From the NCBI RefSeq assembly GCF_014217995.1, contig NZ_CP041617.1:1550001-1614000 (forward strand): a stretch of 64,000 nt of DNA, read 5' to 3'. Both the position numbers and the translations under genes were made by a program. This DNA comes from Campylobacter vulpis. GTDB lineage: Bacteria; Campylobacterota; Campylobacteria; Campylobacterales; Campylobacteraceae. The notes beneath the pieces were generated by a model. That model was not told where the DNA came from. It did no database searches and saw only the letters and a list, made by a program, of their open reading frames with translations. Positions 51,268 through 61,589 of the stretch are shown one piece after another; position 1 is the stretch's first letter, and each line of letters starts with the position of its first letter.

Positions 51268-51495
51268 CTAAATTTTTGCCACATTAGAAATATCCATAGG
51301 CATTTCTTTATTAACGAAACCGCCATTTGGATTTTTCTCACTCGGCTTAATAGCTTTTTTTGCAACTTTACAACCCTCAACAACAACCTTAAATGTTTTA
51401 GGATATACCGCTAAAACTTTACCCGTTTTACCCTTATCATCGCCTGTGATAATCTTAACGCTATCACCTTTTTTGATTTTTAATTTTACTGCCAT
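51268..51495 (-). CDS. rplX: 50S ribosomal protein L24
   Basis: 75 residues with the KOW motif [20 protein letters not shown] followed by GKVLAVYPK. It starts 50S assembly and lies at the exit tunnel. Start overlaps the rplN stop by one base. Confidence 0.97.
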   Translation of the reverse strand: MAVKLKIKKGDSVKIITGDDKGKTGKVLAVYPKTFKVVVEGCKVAKKAIKPSEKNPNGGFVNKEMPMDISNVAKI

Positions 51496-51863
51496 TATAA
51501 TACCTCCGGTGCTAGTGAAACAATTTTCATAAAGCCACCATATCTAACTTCTCTGCCAACAGGTCCAAAGATACGCGTTCCCACAGGCTCTCTTTTGGCA
51601 TCAAGTATAACAGCCGCATTTTCGTCAAAACGAATTAAAGAACCATTATCTCTATGAATTTCTTTCTTAGTTCTAACAATCACCGCTTTAACAACCTGAC
51701 CTTTTTTCACTTTTCCATTAGGCAAAGCTTTCTTAACCGATGCAACAATCACATCACCTACGGTAGCATAGCGTCTTTTACTACCTCCTAAAACCTTAAT
51801 ACACATTAGCTCTTTTGCGCCGCTATTATCAGCCACCGCAAGTCTTGTAAAACTTTGTATCAT
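51495..51863 (-). CDS. rplN: 50S ribosomal protein L14
   Basis: 122 residues. [19 protein letters not shown] and [20 protein letters not shown] identify L14, which contacts the small subunit and the silencing factor RsfS. Start overlaps rpsQ by 4 bp. Confidence 0.98.
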   Translation of the reverse strand: MIQSFTRLAVADNSGAKELMCIKVLGGSKRRYATVGDVIVASVKKALPNGKVKKGQVVKAVIVRTKKEIHRDNGSLIRFDENAAVILDAKREPVGTRIFGPVGREVRYGGFMKIVSLAPEVL

Positions 51864-52114
51864 GACTCAGCTCCTGCTATCAATACAGATTTTAAGCGAA
51901 ATGACTTTCTTTTTGAGATAGGTCTACATTCAACTGCTACAACCACATCTCCCACTTTAGATTCATTTCTTTCATCGTGAATTAAATATTTTTTAAAGCG
52001 TTTGACAATTTTTCTATATCTTGGATGAACAACCTTTCTTTCTACCAAAATACTCGCTGTTTTCTCTCCAGCAATTTTCACAACAACGCCTTGAATTTCT
52101 CTTTTAAATGTCAT
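51860..52114 (-). CDS. rpsQ: 30S ribosomal protein S17
   Basis: 84 residues. [39 protein letters not shown] and [18 protein letters not shown] are S17 sequences. A primary 16S rRNA-binding protein with an OB fold. Confidence 0.97.
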   Translation of the reverse strand: MTFKREIQGVVVKIAGEKTASILVERKVVHPRYRKIVKRFKKYLIHDERNESKVGDVVVAVECRPISKRKSFRLKSVLIAGAES

Positions 52115-52123
52115 AATCCATCC

Positions 52124-52309
52124 TTATCTTAAAGCGCTAATTGCTGTATTTATTCTAGCAATGTCTTTTTTAACTTGACTAATTTCTTTAGGATTAGTCA
52201 GCTGCATTGTTTTTAGCTTTTGTTTCAAGGTAAATAAAAGCAACTTTTTTTCTTTTAGCATAGCATTAAGCTCAGTGGCTGTTTTATCTTTAATCTCAGT
52301 ATATTTCAT
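52124..52309 (-). CDS. rpmC: 50S ribosomal protein L29
   Basis: 61 residues from [15 protein letters not shown] at 52309; the longer start lies inside rplP. The two-helix L29 fold includes [20 protein letters not shown] and the [11 protein letters not shown] end. It sits at the exit tunnel and helps dock trigger factor. It overlaps the rplP end by 14 bp. Confidence 0.95.
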   Translation of the reverse strand: MKYTEIKDKTATELNAMLKEKKLLLFTLKQKLKTMQLTNPKEISQVKKDIARINTAISALR

Positions 52310-52715
52310 TTTGACTCTCTCTTGTAACAAACTTTGTCTTAAATGGCAATTTATGCATAGCTAAAGTTAGAGCTTGTCTAGCCATATCTTCGCTTACACC
52401 CGCCATTTCATAGATAATACGACCCGGCTTAATATTCATCACCCATTCCTCAACACTACCTTTACCTTTACCCATACGCGTTTCTAAAGGCTTTTTTGTT
52501 AAAGGCTTATCGGGAAAAACCCTAATCCAAGTCTTACCTTGTCTTTTAACAAAACGCGTTAAAGCGATACGAGCAGCCTCTATTTGACGAGAATTAATAC
52601 GCCCAGCTTCCGTTGCCTTTAAAGCATACTCACCAAAAGTAAATTCTGTTCCTCTATTTGCGTAACCTCTGTTACGCCCCTTCATCATTTTACGATATTT
52701 TGTTCTTTTTGGCAT
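52296..52715 (-). CDS. rplP: 50S ribosomal protein L16
   Basis: 139 residues from [37 protein letters not shown] and [13 protein letters not shown] are the L16 signatures. It organises the A-site tRNA region of the large subunit. Confidence 0.97.
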   Translation of the reverse strand: MPKRTKYRKMMKGRNRGYANRGTEFTFGEYALKATEAGRINSRQIEAARIALTRFVKRQGKTWIRVFPDKPLTKKPLETRMGKGKGSVEEWVMNIKPGRIIYEMAGVSEDMARQALTLAMHKLPFKTKFVTRESQNEIY

Positions 52716-52723
52716 TAACATAG

Positions 52724-53425
52724 TTATTTACCCCTTCTTGTGCGTCTTGGCTTTTTCGTAGGTGCATTTTCTTCATTTTTTTCTGCCTGAAAGCCCTTTT
52801 GTAAAACTTCACCTTTAAAAATCCACACTTTAACGCCTATATTTCCATAAGTTGTTCTTGCTTCTGCAAAACCATAATCAATTTTTGCTCTTAAAGTATG
52901 AAGCGGAACACGCCCTTCAAGATACCATTCCGTCCTAGCCATTTCAGCTCCACCCAAACGACCAGAAACAGAAACTTTAATTCCTTTTGCTCCTGCTTTT
53001 TGTGCTCCTTGAATTACCTTTTTCATCGCTCTTCTAAAGGCAATTCTTTTTTCAAGTTGAGTAGCTACACTTTCAGCGGCAAGTTGAGCTGAAGAACCTG
53101 CCTTTCTTTCTTCTTTAATGTTAATATTGACATCTTTTTTGATCAAATCTTGCAATTCTTTTTTTAAAATATCAACATCACTTCCTTTTTTGCCAATAAT
53201 AATACCCGGTCTCGCAGCCACAACGGTAACGCGAAGTTTTTTAGCTGTTCTTTCTACTAAAATTTGAGAAATTCCCGCATAATAAAGCTTTCTCTTTAAA
53301 AAAGCCCTGATTTTATAATCCTCGCCGATATTTTCTACCAAATTTGCCTTGGTAGGAAACCATCTTGACTCCCAGTTTCTATTAATTCCTAATCTTAGAC
53401 CAATTGGATTTACTTTTTGTCCCAT
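52724..53425 (-). CDS. rpsC: 30S ribosomal protein S3
   Basis: 233 residues. [20 protein letters not shown], the KH-domain GXXG (IIIGKKGSD) and [19 protein letters not shown] identify S3. The basic tail ([10 protein letters not shown]) is normal. It forms part of the mRNA entry helicase of the ribosome. Confidence 0.98.
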   Translation of the reverse strand: MGQKVNPIGLRLGINRNWESRWFPTKANLVENIGEDYKIRAFLKRKLYYAGISQILVERTAKKLRVTVVAARPGIIIGKKGSDVDILKKELQDLIKKDVNINIKEERKAGSSAQLAAESVATQLEKRIAFRRAMKKVIQGAQKAGAKGIKVSVSGRLGGAEMARTEWYLEGRVPLHTLRAKIDYGFAEARTTYGNIGVKVWIFKGEVLQKGFQAEKNEENAPTKKPRRTRRGK

Positions 53426-53830
53426 TTAGCTTTCCTTTTTTGCTGTTGCTTTTTTAGTGCTTGTGGTTTTTTTTGCTATTTTAGCTGGAGCTTTTTTCTC
53501 CTCATTTTTTACCTCAAGCTTTGCTACCTCGACCATAATGTGAGAAGTAGGCTTTCTAATGCGACTTGCACTTCCTCTAGCACGCGGACGAAATCTCTTA
53601 AGAACCGCACCAGCATCAACACGACAGCTTTTTACCACAACCTCATTAGCCTCAAAGCCTCCATTTGCCACAGCACTTGATATAGCATTGGCAATATATT
53701 TAGCACCCTTATTTGGCATAAATTTCAAACTTGCCATAGCAAGTTCAGCATTCATACCCTGAACTTCTCTTGCAATGAGTCTTGCCTTAGTAGGAGATAA
53801 TCTTATGAATTTAATCAATGCTTTACTCAT
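53426..53830 (-). CDS. rplV: 50S ribosomal protein L22
   Basis: 134 residues. [20 protein letters not shown] and [19 protein letters not shown] are L22 signatures, followed by a Lys/Ala/Thr-rich tail ([13 protein letters not shown]). The beta hairpin lines the exit tunnel and is where macrolide-resistance changes occur. Confidence 0.97.
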   Translation of the reverse strand: MSKALIKFIRLSPTKARLIAREVQGMNAELAMASLKFMPNKGAKYIANAISSAVANGGFEANEVVVKSCRVDAGAVLKRFRPRARGSASRIRKPTSHIMVEVAKLEVKNEEKKAPAKIAKKTTSTKKATAKKES

Positions 53831-53842
53831 ATCAACTCTCCC

Positions 53843-54124
53843 TTACTTACCAATTTTCTTTTGCACAGAGCCTTTATGACCCTTAAAAGTGCGTGTTGGC
53901 GCAAATTCGCCAAGCTTATATCCTATATGATTTTCCGTAATATAAACTGGGATAAAAACCTTGCCGTTATGAACATTAAAGGTTAGTCCTATCATATCAG
54001 GGATTATGGTGCTTCTACGCGACCAAGTTTTAATAGGTTTATTATCATTAGCCTTTTTTGCTGCGATGACTTTTTTCATTACATGGTCATCTACAAAAGG
54101 ACCTTTTTTGAGTGATCTAGCCAT
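53843..54124 (-). CDS. rpsS: 30S ribosomal protein S19
   Basis: 93 residues. [39 protein letters not shown] and [17 protein letters not shown] identify S19, which binds the 30S head with S13. Confidence 0.98.
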   Translation of the reverse strand: MARSLKKGPFVDDHVMKKVIAAKKANDNKPIKTWSRRSTIIPDMIGLTFNVHNGKVFIPVYITENHIGYKLGEFAPTRTFKGHKGSVQKKIGK

Positions 54125-54125
54125 C

Positions 54126-54956
54126 TTATTTTCCTTTTCTTCTTGAAATGATTAATTTATCACTAGCTTTTTTACGGCGAGTTTTCGCACCTTTAGTTGG
54201 TTTGCCCCAAGGCGTTACAGGATGACGACCTGAATTTTTCTTACCCTCACCACCGCCGTGTGGGTGATCAACTGGGTTCATCGCCGAACCTCTTGTTTGA
54301 GGGCGTATCCCTCTATGACGATTGCGTCCTGCTTTACCTATGGTGATATTTGCCCATTCTTCATTACCAACTTCGCCTATACTAGCCATACATTCCGCTA
54401 AAACTTGTCTCATCTCACCACTAGCAAGCCTTAAAATGACATATTTTTCTTCTTTACCCATAAGTTGCGCATAAGCACCAGCTGAACGAATCATTTGACC
54501 GCCTTTACCCGGTTTTAATTCAACATTATGCACGATAGTTCCCACAGGGATATTTTTAAGCTTCATTGCGTTGCCCGGCTTAATATCAAGCCCACTTTCT
54601 GCCGCCATAATTACATCACCAACATTTAAACCTCTTGGCTGTAAAATATATCTTTTCTCACCATCTTTGTAAGAAATCAAAGCAATACGACAATTTCTAT
54701 ATGGATCATATTCTATCGCTTCAACCTTACCCTCAATGCCAAATTTACGGCGTTTAAAGTCGATAATTCTATAAAACTTCTTTGCACCCGCTTCTTTATG
54801 GCGACTCGTAATGCGACCATAACTATTACGCCCAGCGTGAGCTGGAAGTTTAATCAGTAATGAACGCACACTAGGCTTTGCTGTGATGTCCTGTGAGCTT
54901 ACGCCCGTCATATATCTTCTACTTGGAGTATAAGGTTTATAAGTTTTAATCGCCAT
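54126..54956 (-). CDS. rplB: 50S ribosomal protein L2
   Basis: 276 residues from [18 protein letters not shown] at 54956, the normal L2 length. [16 protein letters not shown]-like region, [20 protein letters not shown] and [20 protein letters not shown] are present. It supports peptidyl transfer and subunit joining. Confidence 0.98.
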   Translation of the reverse strand: MAIKTYKPYTPSRRYMTGVSSQDITAKPSVRSLLIKLPAHAGRNSYGRITSRHKEAGAKKFYRIIDFKRRKFGIEGKVEAIEYDPYRNCRIALISYKDGEKRYILQPRGLNVGDVIMAAESGLDIKPGNAMKLKNIPVGTIVHNVELKPGKGGQMIRSAGAYAQLMGKEEKYVILRLASGEMRQVLAECMASIGEVGNEEWANITIGKAGRNRHRGIRPQTRGSAMNPVDHPHGGGEGKKNSGRHPVTPWGKPTKGAKTRRKKASDKLIISRRKGK

Positions 54957-54957
54957 C

Positions 54958-55239
54958 TTAAGCCTCCGCACTTTCTAAACTAACACCTTCTGGTAGCTTT
55001 ACATAGAATTTTTTACAATCATTTCTTTGTCCCAAACGCCCTCTAAAACGCTTCACTTTTCCATTTATTTTTAAAGAATTGATGCTTTGAGGCGTTACAC
55101 CAAAATATTCTTTTAACACAGCCTTTAAGCCCGTTTTTGTCATTTTAGGAGAGGTTTGAATCACAACCACACCAAGTTCTTGTAAATTGAGGCTTTTTTC
55201 CGTATAAAGTATTGTTTTTATATCCGTAATATCTGCCAT
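54958..55239 (-). CDS. rplW: 50S ribosomal protein L23
   Basis: 93 residues. [16 protein letters not shown] and [20 protein letters not shown] are L23-like. It forms the docking site for SRP and trigger factor at the tunnel exit. Confidence 0.96.
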   Translation of the reverse strand: MADITDIKTILYTEKSLNLQELGVVVIQTSPKMTKTGLKAVLKEYFGVTPQSINSLKINGKVKRFRGRLGQRNDCKKFYVKLPEGVSLESAEA

Positions 55240-55241
55240 AA

Positions 55242-55856
55242 TTATCCCTCTTTTGTAATTGATTCTAACGCTGATTTTTCTATAATCACAGCATTAAATA
55301 CAGATACTAAATAAGCATTAACTTCCGTTACATCAACAACATAGCAATTTGCTAAATTTCTATATGCAAGAAGTGTCTTTTCATCTAGTAAATCTTTAAC
55401 AATAAGTGCGTCTTTTACACCAAGCTTCTTAATAACCGCATTTGCGTCTTTTGTTTTACCACTTTCTATATTTAAAGAATCTGTCATAAAAAGGGTATTT
55501 TTAATCGCCTTATCGGCTAAAGCTCTCTCAAGTGCTAATCTCTTTTGCTTTTTATTAACCTTTTGAAAATAATTTTTTTCATTTTTAGGACCAAAAGCCA
55601 CAGCACCGCCTACCCAAACATTCGTTCTAGTAGAACCTGCTCTTGCACCACCACGACCCTTTTGTCTCCAAGGCTTTTTACCCCCACCACTTACATCACT
55701 TCTACCCTTAGTATGTGCAGTATTTGCTCTTAAACTTGCAAGGTAAGATTTCACATACAAATAAAGATTATGTGGATTTACCTCAGCATATTTAGCGGGA
55801 AGTTCAAGCTCACCTGATTTTTCAAACTTTTCGTTTAAAACAACGACCTTACTCAT
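55242..55856 (-). CDS. rplD: 50S ribosomal protein L4
   Basis: 204 residues. [20 protein letters not shown] and [20 protein letters not shown] are the tunnel-lining loop of L4. In E. coli, L4 controls the S10 operon through its leader; a small hairpin in this leader lies at 56779-56793. Start overlaps rplC by 4 bp. Confidence 0.97.
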   Translation of the reverse strand: MSKVVVLNEKFEKSGELELPAKYAEVNPHNLYLYVKSYLASLRANTAHTKGRSDVSGGGKKPWRQKGRGGARAGSTRTNVWVGGAVAFGPKNEKNYFQKVNKKQKRLALERALADKAIKNTLFMTDSLNIESGKTKDANAVIKKLGVKDALIVKDLLDEKTLLAYRNLANCYVVDVTEVNAYLVSVFNAVIIEKSALESITKEG

Positions 55857-56431
55857 TTCGCAATCCTTACTCTACCCATAGCACCATTAAAACCCGGCAC
55901 AGCACCTTTTAACACCAAAATTTTATTCTCCGCATCATAAGATACAAGCTCGTTTTTAACGCTTATTTTTGTATTTCCGTATTGTCCAGCCATTTTCATA
56001 CCCGGCTGCACACGACCTGGCCACTCTCTATTACCGATAGAGCCGTGTCTTCTATGAAATCTACTTCCGTGGCTTGCAGGTCCTCCACCAAAATTGTGTC
56101 TTTTCATCACACCGCTATAACCACGACCCTTAGAATTAAAACTTACCTTTAGAATTTTTGCTTCGTTCAATGGACTTTCATCTAGGTCTCCAGCTTCTGT
56201 ATTTGCAACTTCTAAAGTGGCAAATTTGTTAAATTCTGCTGACAAATTATATTTTTTCTGCATACCAGCAATACATTTATTATTTGCTTTTCCCTTAGAA
56301 TAAGCAACCAAAGCCCTACCGCTCTCTTGCACTTCACAAACCTTAGCACCTACAACTCTAAGTAAGGTTACAGCTATGCTTGGATTACCTACGGTTCTAC
56401 TCATTCCTATTTTTTCTACGATATATTCCAT
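55853..56431 (-). CDS. rplC: 50S ribosomal protein L3
   Basis: 192 residues. [40 protein letters not shown] and [15 protein letters not shown] are L3 sequences; the loop reaches toward the peptidyl transferase centre. Confidence 0.97.
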   Translation of the reverse strand: MEYIVEKIGMSRTVGNPSIAVTLLRVVGAKVCEVQESGRALVAYSKGKANNKCIAGMQKKYNLSAEFNKFATLEVANTEAGDLDESPLNEAKILKVSFNSKGRGYSGVMKRHNFGGGPASHGSRFHRRHGSIGNREWPGRVQPGMKMAGQYGNTKISVKNELVSYDAENKILVLKGAVPGFNGAMGRVRIAK

Positions 56432-56441
56432 ACTTTATCCT

Positions 56442-56753
56442 TTATTTTCCCATAGCTCTAACTTCAACGCTTACTTCTGGCGCTAAATCAAGCTTAGTTA
56501 AAGAATCAACCGTATCTGGAGTTGCTGCGACTATATCAAGCATACGCGCGTGAATTCTAATCTCAAATTGCTCACGAGAATCTTTGTTGATATGTGGGGA
56601 TTTCAACACCGTGTAGCGTTTAATCTTTGTAGGCATAGGCACTGGACCTCTTATATCCGCACCTGTTCTTTTAACAGCTTCTACTATGGCTGCAACTGTT
56701 CTGTCTAGTACTCGATGGTCATAAGCCTTGAGCTTAAGCCTAATTCTTTCCAT
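56442..56753 (-). CDS. rpsJ: 30S ribosomal protein S10
   Basis: 103 residues. [39 protein letters not shown] and [20 protein letters not shown] identify S10, which also binds NusB in antitermination. First gene of the operon that runs to secY. Confidence 0.98.
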   Translation of the reverse strand: MERIRLKLKAYDHRVLDRTVAAIVEAVKRTGADIRGPVPMPTKIKRYTVLKSPHINKDSREQFEIRIHARMLDIVAATPDTVDSLTKLDLAPEVSVEVRAMGK

Positions 56754-56778
56754 AAATTTTCCTTTGTTTAAAGAACTC

Positions 56779-56813
56779 GTTAGTTTGACTAACTAAATAA
56801 AAATGGGAGTATA
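56779..56813 (-). promoter_or_regulatory. Promoter and leader hairpin of the S10-spc operon
   Basis: On the minus strand TATACT (56813-56808) is a likely -10. The short leader then holds a 6-bp stem with a 3-base loop, GTTAGT-caa-ACTAAC on the transcript (56793-56779), before the rpsJ ribosome site. It may take part in leader control, but it is much smaller than the E. coli S10 leader. Confidence 0.45.
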
Positions 56814-56886
56814 ATAAAATCATTTTTCAAAAGTCAAGTAAATTGAGAATTTTTTGCTATTTTTTTCCTTTTATAAAGGATAAAAA

Positions 56887-57798
56887 TTAAATTTTATCTC
56901 CGCAAAATTCTTTCCATAATTCTTCTTTTGAGCCTATGTCAAATTCTTTTCCCTTATAGTAAAAATGAAGTCTTTGAGAGTGAAGCATTAGTCTTTTTGC
57001 GCCAGTAAGCTTAACCCTTTCCTCTTGACTTAATTTTCCATCTAAAATTTGCTCAACTTGCTCTTTCTTTAAACCATAAAGGGGTTCTCCTAAAATCTTA
57101 TAGCCACTATGAAAAAGATGCAAACGAAGCTGATGTTGCCTACCTGTGAAAGGCTTACAAAGCACTAAACTAGCATTAAAATCAGGGTAAAATTTCACCC
57201 TTTCAAAAAAACTTAAAGCCCTCTTGCCTTGCGGAGAAATTTGCATTCTTGTTTTAACATCATCATAATTTTGCGTTAAAGCCATTGCTAAATCAACTTC
57301 AAATTCTTTTTTAGTCAAACCTTGTGTCAGTGCTAAATACTCCTTTTGAATTGCTCTTTTTTCAAACATAGCCTTAAATTCCACCTGTGATTTTTTAGTT
57401 TTAGCGACCAAAATAAGTCCACTTGTTTCCTTATCAAGTCTATGAGCTACGCAAGCCTCTCGTCCCCAAAGCTCCCAAATTTCATCACACAAACTATACG
57501 CACAATTGCGACCATTTGGATGACTTAAAATTCCACTTGGTTTTTCAAGCACGGCAAATTCTTCATTTTCATAAACGATTTTAACGCCTTTTGGAGCATT
57601 TTCATAAATGATTAATTCCACCACACCTTGTAAAATTTCATTTTTTTTCTCTACCAAATTTCCATTACAAAAAAGTCTTTTTTTATCGATGAGTTTTTGA
57701 GCCTCATTTATGGGAATTTTTAAGCTTTGCATAAGAAATAAAAATGCCTTTTTTTCGGCATTTGAGGGATTTCTTAATTTAATTTTTTTATAAGGCAT
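56887..57798 (-). CDS. RluA/RluD-family RNA pseudouridine synthase
   Basis: 303 residues. An S4-like N-terminal part (KIPINEAQKLIDKKRLFCNG) precedes the synthase domain with catalytic Asp in AHRLDKETSGLILVAK (about 118) and the FTGRQHQLRLHLFHSG motif. It isomerises uridines in rRNA or tRNA; which ones cannot be told. It follows the S10 operon on the same strand, as C. jejuni Cj1709c does from memory. Confidence 0.9.
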   Translation of the reverse strand: MPYKKIKLRNPSNAEKKAFLFLMQSLKIPINEAQKLIDKKRLFCNGNLVEKKNEILQGVVELIIYENAPKGVKIVYENEEFAVLEKPSGILSHPNGRNCAYSLCDEIWELWGREACVAHRLDKETSGLILVAKTKKSQVEFKAMFEKRAIQKEYLALTQGLTKKEFEVDLAMALTQNYDDVKTRMQISPQGKRALSFFERVKFYPDFNASLVLCKPFTGRQHQLRLHLFHSGYKILGEPLYGLKKEQVEQILDGKLSQEERVKLTGAKRLMLHSQRLHFYYKGKEFDIGSKEELWKEFCGDKI

Positions 57799-57834
57799 TT
57801 TTTAACCTTTTTTAAAATTTGCTTTGCTACAATT

Positions 57835-57843
57835 TCACTTTTT
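57835..57843 (+). promoter_or_regulatory. Extended -10 promoter of purB-nrdA
   Basis: TGCTACAAT (TACAAT at 57838-57843) lies 30 bp before the purB start in the divergent gap. Confidence 0.6.
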
Positions 57844-57872
57844 TTAATTATAACAAAAAAGGTTTATGAGCT

Positions 57873-59201
57873 ATGGTTGAAAGATACAGCAGAGAAATTA
57901 TGGCTAAAAAATGGGATTTAAAAGCCAAATATGATGCTTGGCTTAAAGTAGAACTCGCCGCAGTTAAGGCGTGGAATAAACTTGGTCTTATCAATGATGA
58001 GGATTGTGAAAAAATTCAAAAAAACGCCAAATTTGATATTGCTAGAATTGATGAAATAGAAAAAACAACCAAACACGATGTCATCGCATTTTTGACAAGT
58101 GTAAGTGAAAGCTTAGGTGAAGAAAGTCGCTTTGTGCATTATGCGATGACAAGTTCTGATTGTATCGATACTGCGGTGGCTTTACAGATGAAAGAGAGTT
58201 TAGAGCTTATTTTAGAAGATATCGAGCTTTTACTAAAGGCTTTGAAAAAAAGAGCAAATGAGCATAAAAATACCTTGATGGTCGGCAGAAGCCACGGAAT
58301 TCACGGAGAGCCAATTACTTTCGGACTTGTTGTGGCGATTTGGTATGATGAAATTACACACGCTAAAGAACTTTTACTTCACGCTAAAGAAACCATAAGC
58401 TATGGTAAAATCAGCGGTGCTATGGGAAATTTAGCCCACGCCCCGCTTGAGTTTGAAGAAGAAATTTGCAAAAACTTAGGCTTAAAACCAGCCCCAATTT
58501 CCAATCAAATCATACAAAGAGACCGCTACGCACAAGTGCTTTCAGCCCTTGCTATTTTAGCGGCGAGTTGTGAGCAAATCGCAGTTGCAATAAGGCATTT
58601 TCAACGCACAGAAGTATATGAAGCAGAAGAATATTTTAGTGAGGGACAAAAAGGAAGCTCGGCTATGCCACATAAAAGAAACCCTGTGCTTAGTGAAAAC
58701 ATTACAGGACTTTGCAGAGTGTTACGCTCCTTTGTAACTCCAGCCCTTGAAAATGTCGCCCTATGGCACGAAAGAGACATCAGCCACTCAAGCGTGGAGC
58801 GTTTTATCCTGCCTGATGCTTTCATTACAGCAGATTTTATGCTAATGCGTCTTACGAATTTAATAGAAAAACTCCTTGTTTATCCTCAAAATATGGTGAA
58901 AAATTTAAATCTCACAGGTGGGCTTGTCTTTTCACAACGCGTGCTTTTAGAACTTCCTTTTAAGGGTTTAAGCCGTGAGCAAGCCTATAAAATCGTTCAA
59001 AGAAACGCTATGAAAGTATGGAAAGATTTGCAAGAGGGCAAAGCGGCATTAAATGATAAAAATGAAAGTTTATTTTTACTTGCCTTGCTTGATGATGAAG
59101 ATTTGAGGACTAAGTTAAGTGAAGAAGATATACGCAAATGCTTTGATTATACATATTACACAAAAAATGTTGATGCAATTTTCAATAGGGTATTTAAATA
59201 A
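57873..59201 (+). CDS. purB: Adenylosuccinate lyase
   Basis: 442 residues. The fumarase-superfamily signature GQKGSSAMPHKRNPVLSEN is complete, with VHYAMTSSDCIDTA and GRSHGIHGEPITFG upstream. It carries out two steps of purine synthesis, releasing fumarate from SAICAR and adenylosuccinate. nrdA follows after 12 bp, a nucleotide-supply pair also seen in C. jejuni (Cj0023-Cj0024, from memory). Confidence 0.97.
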   Translation: MVERYSREIMAKKWDLKAKYDAWLKVELAAVKAWNKLGLINDEDCEKIQKNAKFDIARIDEIEKTTKHDVIAFLTSVSESLGEESRFVHYAMTSSDCIDTAVALQMKESLELILEDIELLLKALKKRANEHKNTLMVGRSHGIHGEPITFGLVVAIWYDEITHAKELLLHAKETISYGKISGAMGNLAHAPLEFEEEICKNLGLKPAPISNQIIQRDRYAQVLSALAILAASCEQIAVAIRHFQRTEVYEAEEYFSEGQKGSSAMPHKRNPVLSENITGLCRVLRSFVTPALENVALWHERDISHSSVERFILPDAFITADFMLMRLTNLIEKLLVYPQNMVKNLNLTGGLVFSQRVLLELPFKGLSREQAYKIVQRNAMKVWKDLQEGKAALNDKNESLFLLALLDDEDLRTKLSEEDIRKCFDYTYYTKNVDAIFNRVFK

Positions 59202-59213
59202 AAAGGTAAATCA

Positions 59214-61583
59214 ATGAAAGTTATAAAAAGAAATGGTCGCACAGAAGAGCTTAATATCTCTAAAATCAAAAAATGCACTATGGACGCGGTTAAAAATCTC
59301 GAAGGCGTCAGTTTAAGCGAACTTGAGCTTGATGCAAAAATTCAATTTCGCGATGGCATTAGCACAGAGGAAATTCAAAAAACTCTTATTAAAACAGCAG
59401 TTGATAAAATCGATATCGATTGTCCTAACTGGACCTTTGTAGCAGCAAGGCTATTTTTATTTGACCTTTATAAAAAGGTTAATGGTATGAACCGCTACAA
59501 TCATTTGCGTGAATATTTTGAAAGAGGCGAAAAAGAGGGGAGAATTCTACTAGGCTTAAAAGAAAAATACGACCTTGATGATTTAAATGATTATATTAAG
59601 CCTGAAAGAGATTTGCAATTTACCTATCTTGGCATTAAAACCCTTTATGATAGATATTTGATAAAAAATTCTAAAGCAGAACCCATAGAACTCCCTCAGC
59701 AAATGTTTATGGCAATAGCGATGTTTTTGGCACAAAATGAATTTAATCCTCAAGAGTGGGCGAAGAAATTTTACGACCTCATCTCTAAATTTGAAATGAT
59801 GTTAGCTACACCAACTCTTTCAAATGCTAGAACAACGCGTCATCAACTAAGCTCTTGTTATATAGGAAGCACGGCGGATAATATAGAGGGTATTTTTGAT
59901 AGCTATCAAGAAATGGCTTTGCTTTCTAAATTTGGTGGCGGCATAGGCTGGGACTGGTCTAAAGTGCGTGCTATGGGTGGGAGCATAGATGGGCATAAAA
60001 ATGCTGCGGGAGGCATTATCCCCTTTCTTAAAATCACAAATGATATCGCTGTGGCGGTAGATCAGCTTGGCACAAGAAAAGGAGCAATTGCTGTTTATAT
60101 CGAGCCTTGGCATATGGATATTAACGATTTTATTGATTTGCGTAAGAATTCTGGCGAGGAAAGACGTAGAGCACACGAACTTTTCCCAGCACTTTGGATT
60201 AATGATATTTTTATGAAAAGAATTAAAGCAAATGACAAATGGACACTTTTTGACCCTGCCGATACGCCTGATTTATGTGATTTATACGGGGAAGCCTTTG
60301 AAAAGCGTTATGAAGAATATGAAAAAGATGAAAATATCGTAAAAGAAATCATTGACGCGAAAGAATTATGGAAGAAAATTTTGCTCAATTATTTTGAGAC
60401 GGGACTACCATTTTTATGCTTTAAAGATAATGCTAATAAAGCTAATCCAAATTCTCACACAGGCATTATAAGAAGCTCAAATTTATGCACGGAAATTTTT
60501 CAAAATACAGAACCAAATTATTATCAAATCAAAGTCATTTTTGAAAATGGCGAAGAATTGCATTATGATGAAGAAGAAAAGATTGTAATTGACGGCGGAT
60601 ACGAAAAACCGGCTAGGAAAATTTCAACCCTAGATAGCATTAATGGGCAAAAAGTTTTCATCGTAGAGAAATTTAAAAATGATGGAAAAACTGCCGTTTG
60701 TAATCTCGCTAGCATTAATCTTAGCAAAGTGCATACCAAAGAGGATTTGGCTAGAGTCGTGCCAATAGCAATTCGTATGCTTGATAATGTGATTGATTTA
60801 AATTTTTATCCACACATTAAGGTTAAAAATACAAATTTAAAATCCCGCTCCATAGGGCTTGGGGTAATGGGTGAAGCACAAATGTTAGCAGAAAATCGAA
60901 TTTTTTGGGGCAGTGAAGAACACTTTAATAAAATTGATGAAATTATGGAGTGTCTTAGCTATGAAGCCATTTTAGCAAGCTCAAATTTAGCGATTGAAAA
61001 AGGCTCTTATCCTGATTTTAAAGGCTCAAAATGGAGTGAGGGAATTTTTCCTATCGATGTAGCAAGCGAAAAGGCTAAAGCCTTAACTCTAAGGGACGGG
61101 CTTTTTGCACAAAGTTCTTGCGACTGGGATAGATTACGCGAAAAGGTTAAAAAAGATGGTATGAGAAATGGCTACTTGATGGCGATTGCACCGACTTCAA
61201 GCATATCCATACTTGTTGGGACAACTCAAACTATAGAGCCTGTGTATAAACGCAAATGGTTTGAGCAAAACTTAAGCGGCATGATACCTGTTGTCGTGCC
61301 AAATTTAAATCTTGAAACTTGGCAATACTACACTCCCGCCTATGAACTTGATCAAAAAATTCTTGTTAAAGCTGCCGCCGTGCGTGGTAAATGGATAGAT
61401 CAGGGGCAAAGCCTCAATATCTTTTTATCCTTAGATAAAGCAAGCGGTGGGTATCTTAATGAAATTTATACTCTAGCGCACGAACTAGGAGTCAAATCGA
61501 CCTATTATTTAAGAAGTGAAAGCCCAGATAGTGAAAAAATCAATGTTGCGGATAGAAGTATAGAATGCGAGGGCTGCCAATAG
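59214..61583 (+). CDS. nrdA: Class Ia ribonucleoside-diphosphate reductase alpha subunit
   Basis: 789 residues. An N-terminal ATP-cone (KVIKRNGRTEELNISKIKK), active-site Cys in HQLSSCYIGSTADNIEG, NLCTEIFQNTEP and CNLASINLS, and a C-terminal redox pair (CEGC at the very end) are visible. It reduces ribonucleotides to deoxyribonucleotides with the radical-bearing NrdB subunit, which is not in the window. Ribosome site AAAAGG. Confidence 0.96.
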   Translation: MKVIKRNGRTEELNISKIKKCTMDAVKNLEGVSLSELELDAKIQFRDGISTEEIQKTLIKTAVDKIDIDCPNWTFVAARLFLFDLYKKVNGMNRYNHLREYFERGEKEGRILLGLKEKYDLDDLNDYIKPERDLQFTYLGIKTLYDRYLIKNSKAEPIELPQQMFMAIAMFLAQNEFNPQEWAKKFYDLISKFEMMLATPTLSNARTTRHQLSSCYIGSTADNIEGIFDSYQEMALLSKFGGGIGWDWSKVRAMGGSIDGHKNAAGGIIPFLKITNDIAVAVDQLGTRKGAIAVYIEPWHMDINDFIDLRKNSGEERRRAHELFPALWINDIFMKRIKANDKWTLFDPADTPDLCDLYGEAFEKRYEEYEKDENIVKEIIDAKELWKKILLNYFETGLPFLCFKDNANKANPNSHTGIIRSSNLCTEIFQNTEPNYYQIKVIFENGEELHYDEEEKIVIDGGYEKPARKISTLDSINGQKVFIVEKFKNDGKTAVCNLASINLSKVHTKEDLARVVPIAIRMLDNVIDLNFYPHIKVKNTNLKSRSIGLGVMGEAQMLAENRIFWGSEEHFNKIDEIMECLSYEAILASSNLAIEKGSYPDFKGSKWSEGIFPIDVASEKAKALTLRDGLFAQSSCDWDRLREKVKKDGMRNGYLMAIAPTSSISILVGTTQTIEPVYKRKWFEQNLSGMIPVVVPNLNLETWQYYTPAYELDQKILVKAAAVRGKWIDQGQSLNIFLSLDKASGGYLNEIYTLAHELGVKSTYYLRSESPDSEKINVADRSIECEGCQ

Positions 61584-61589
61584 GCAGTC

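Noticed and set aside
48000-56750. Long open frames opposite ribosomal protein genes
   Set aside because: They are shadows of highly conserved genes, with unlikely composition and no start signals.
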